Shown here piece by piece: positions 11,727 through 11,877 of a stretch of 11,877 nucleotides of DNA (the first letter of the stretch is position 1; each line of letters begins with the position of its first letter). The notes beneath the pieces were generated by a model. It did no database searches, was not told the DNA's origin, and saw only the letters and a list, made by a program, of their open reading frames with translations. The translations under genes and the position numbers were made by a program. Origin of the DNA: a bacterium (GTDB taxonomy: Bacteria; Babelota; Babeliae; Babelales; RVW-14); NCBI GenBank assembly GCA_023249935.1, contig JAHFBQ010000006.1, positions 1 to 11,877 on the forward strand, in the 5' to 3' direction.

Positions 11727-11877
11727 CTGCGTGCCAGGCGTTACGAAACCAACAAAAAAGTTTCTGCGTCATCAATCTCTTTCCCCAAGATAATGGGGTG
11801 GCACTGCATCATGCCGCTGGCGATGCACCAGTCATCAACCAAGAATTTTATCACATCAGCACCATTCTTGATGTCCT
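11684..11877 (+). CDS. lpxI: UDP-2,3-diacylglucosamine diphosphatase LpxI, N-terminal part (cut by window end)
   Basis: LpxI hydrolyses UDP-2,3-diacylglucosamine to lipid X and UMP, the fourth step of lipid A synthesis, in bacteria that lack LpxH. Only the first 64 residues are in the window; the family is usually about 270 aa. The start MVVGIIAGTGTLPVAACQALRNQ matches the family opening (G-I-I-A-G-x-G-x-x-P), and the following strand and loop are compatible. The ATG at 11684 has AGGA 5 nt upstream (11675-11678). The gene begins inside the oxidoreductase gene in another frame and overlaps it by 43 nt, which suggests translational coupling. Confidence is limited because the catalytic C-terminal domain is not visible. 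Confidence 0.82.
   Translation, partial: MVVGIIAGTGTLPVAACQALRNQQKSFCVINLFPQDNGVALHHAAGDAPVINQEFYHISTILDV

Noticed and set aside
1..11877. CRISPR arrays, insertion sequences, integrases, toxin-antitoxin pairs or phage genes
   Set aside because: None seen. There are no regularly spaced repeats, transposase motifs or inverted terminal repeats; the repeats present are within coding regions or leaders.

Overview
The window looks like chromosomal DNA from a diderm (outer-membrane) bacterium with many lipoproteins. The evidence is a lipid A gene block (lpxA, a Gfo/Idh/MocA oxidoreductase, lpxI), five ORFs with clear lipoprotein or lipoprotein-like signal sequences, and secreted Ala/Pro/Lys-rich or low-complexity proteins that match no family I recognise. 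dnaA, rsmH and spoVG are the conserved anchors. This mix of housekeeping genes and orphan secreted proteins would fit a host-associated lineage such as Candidatus Dependentiae (TM6). That placement is inference from gene style only; no taxonomic marker such as 16S rRNA is present.

Layout. (1) 1-551: two tandem genes for tiny, extremely basic lipoproteins (67 and 58 aa), closed by a strong terminator. (2) 586-5661: four genes, all on the minus strand. In transcription order from the right they are a TPR lipoprotein, a membrane-anchored thioredoxin-fold protein that lacks the CxxC cysteines, a secreted orphan with a hydrophobic middle and a charged tail, and an 804-aa secreted Ala/Pro-rich orphan with an internal 50-residue repeat. 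Hairpin terminators separate several of them. (3) 5662-5791: a divergent intergenic region holding an extended -10 promoter. (4) 5792-11877: everything is on the plus strand: dnaA, a lipoprotein made of two related beta-rich-looking domains, rsmH, spoVG, tRNA-Gln(UUG), lpxA, a GnnA-like oxidoreductase, and the start of lpxI (cut by the window end).

Functional reading. dnaA starts chromosome replication, and the strand switch just upstream makes this a reasonable place to look for the origin, although no DnaA-box cluster is visible. RsmH methylates 16S rRNA and SpoVG is a nucleic-acid-binding regulator; spoVG has its own promoter and an unusual repeat-containing leader. lpxA, the oxidoreductase and lpxI form a tight unit (3-nt gap, then a 43-nt overlap) for the early steps of lipid A synthesis. 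The oxidoreductase between lpxA and lpxI suggests, without proving, that the sugar may be the 3-amino form (GlcNAc3N).

I did not find a convincing new multi-gene system. The best leads are a terminator-like hairpin inside the first codons of lpxA just after the tRNA, the mutually exclusive hairpins in the spoVG leader, the paired tiny basic lipoproteins, and the orphan secreted proteins. No stretch over 300 bases lacks a gene; the longest gap (4080-4293) holds a likely promoter and a terminator.
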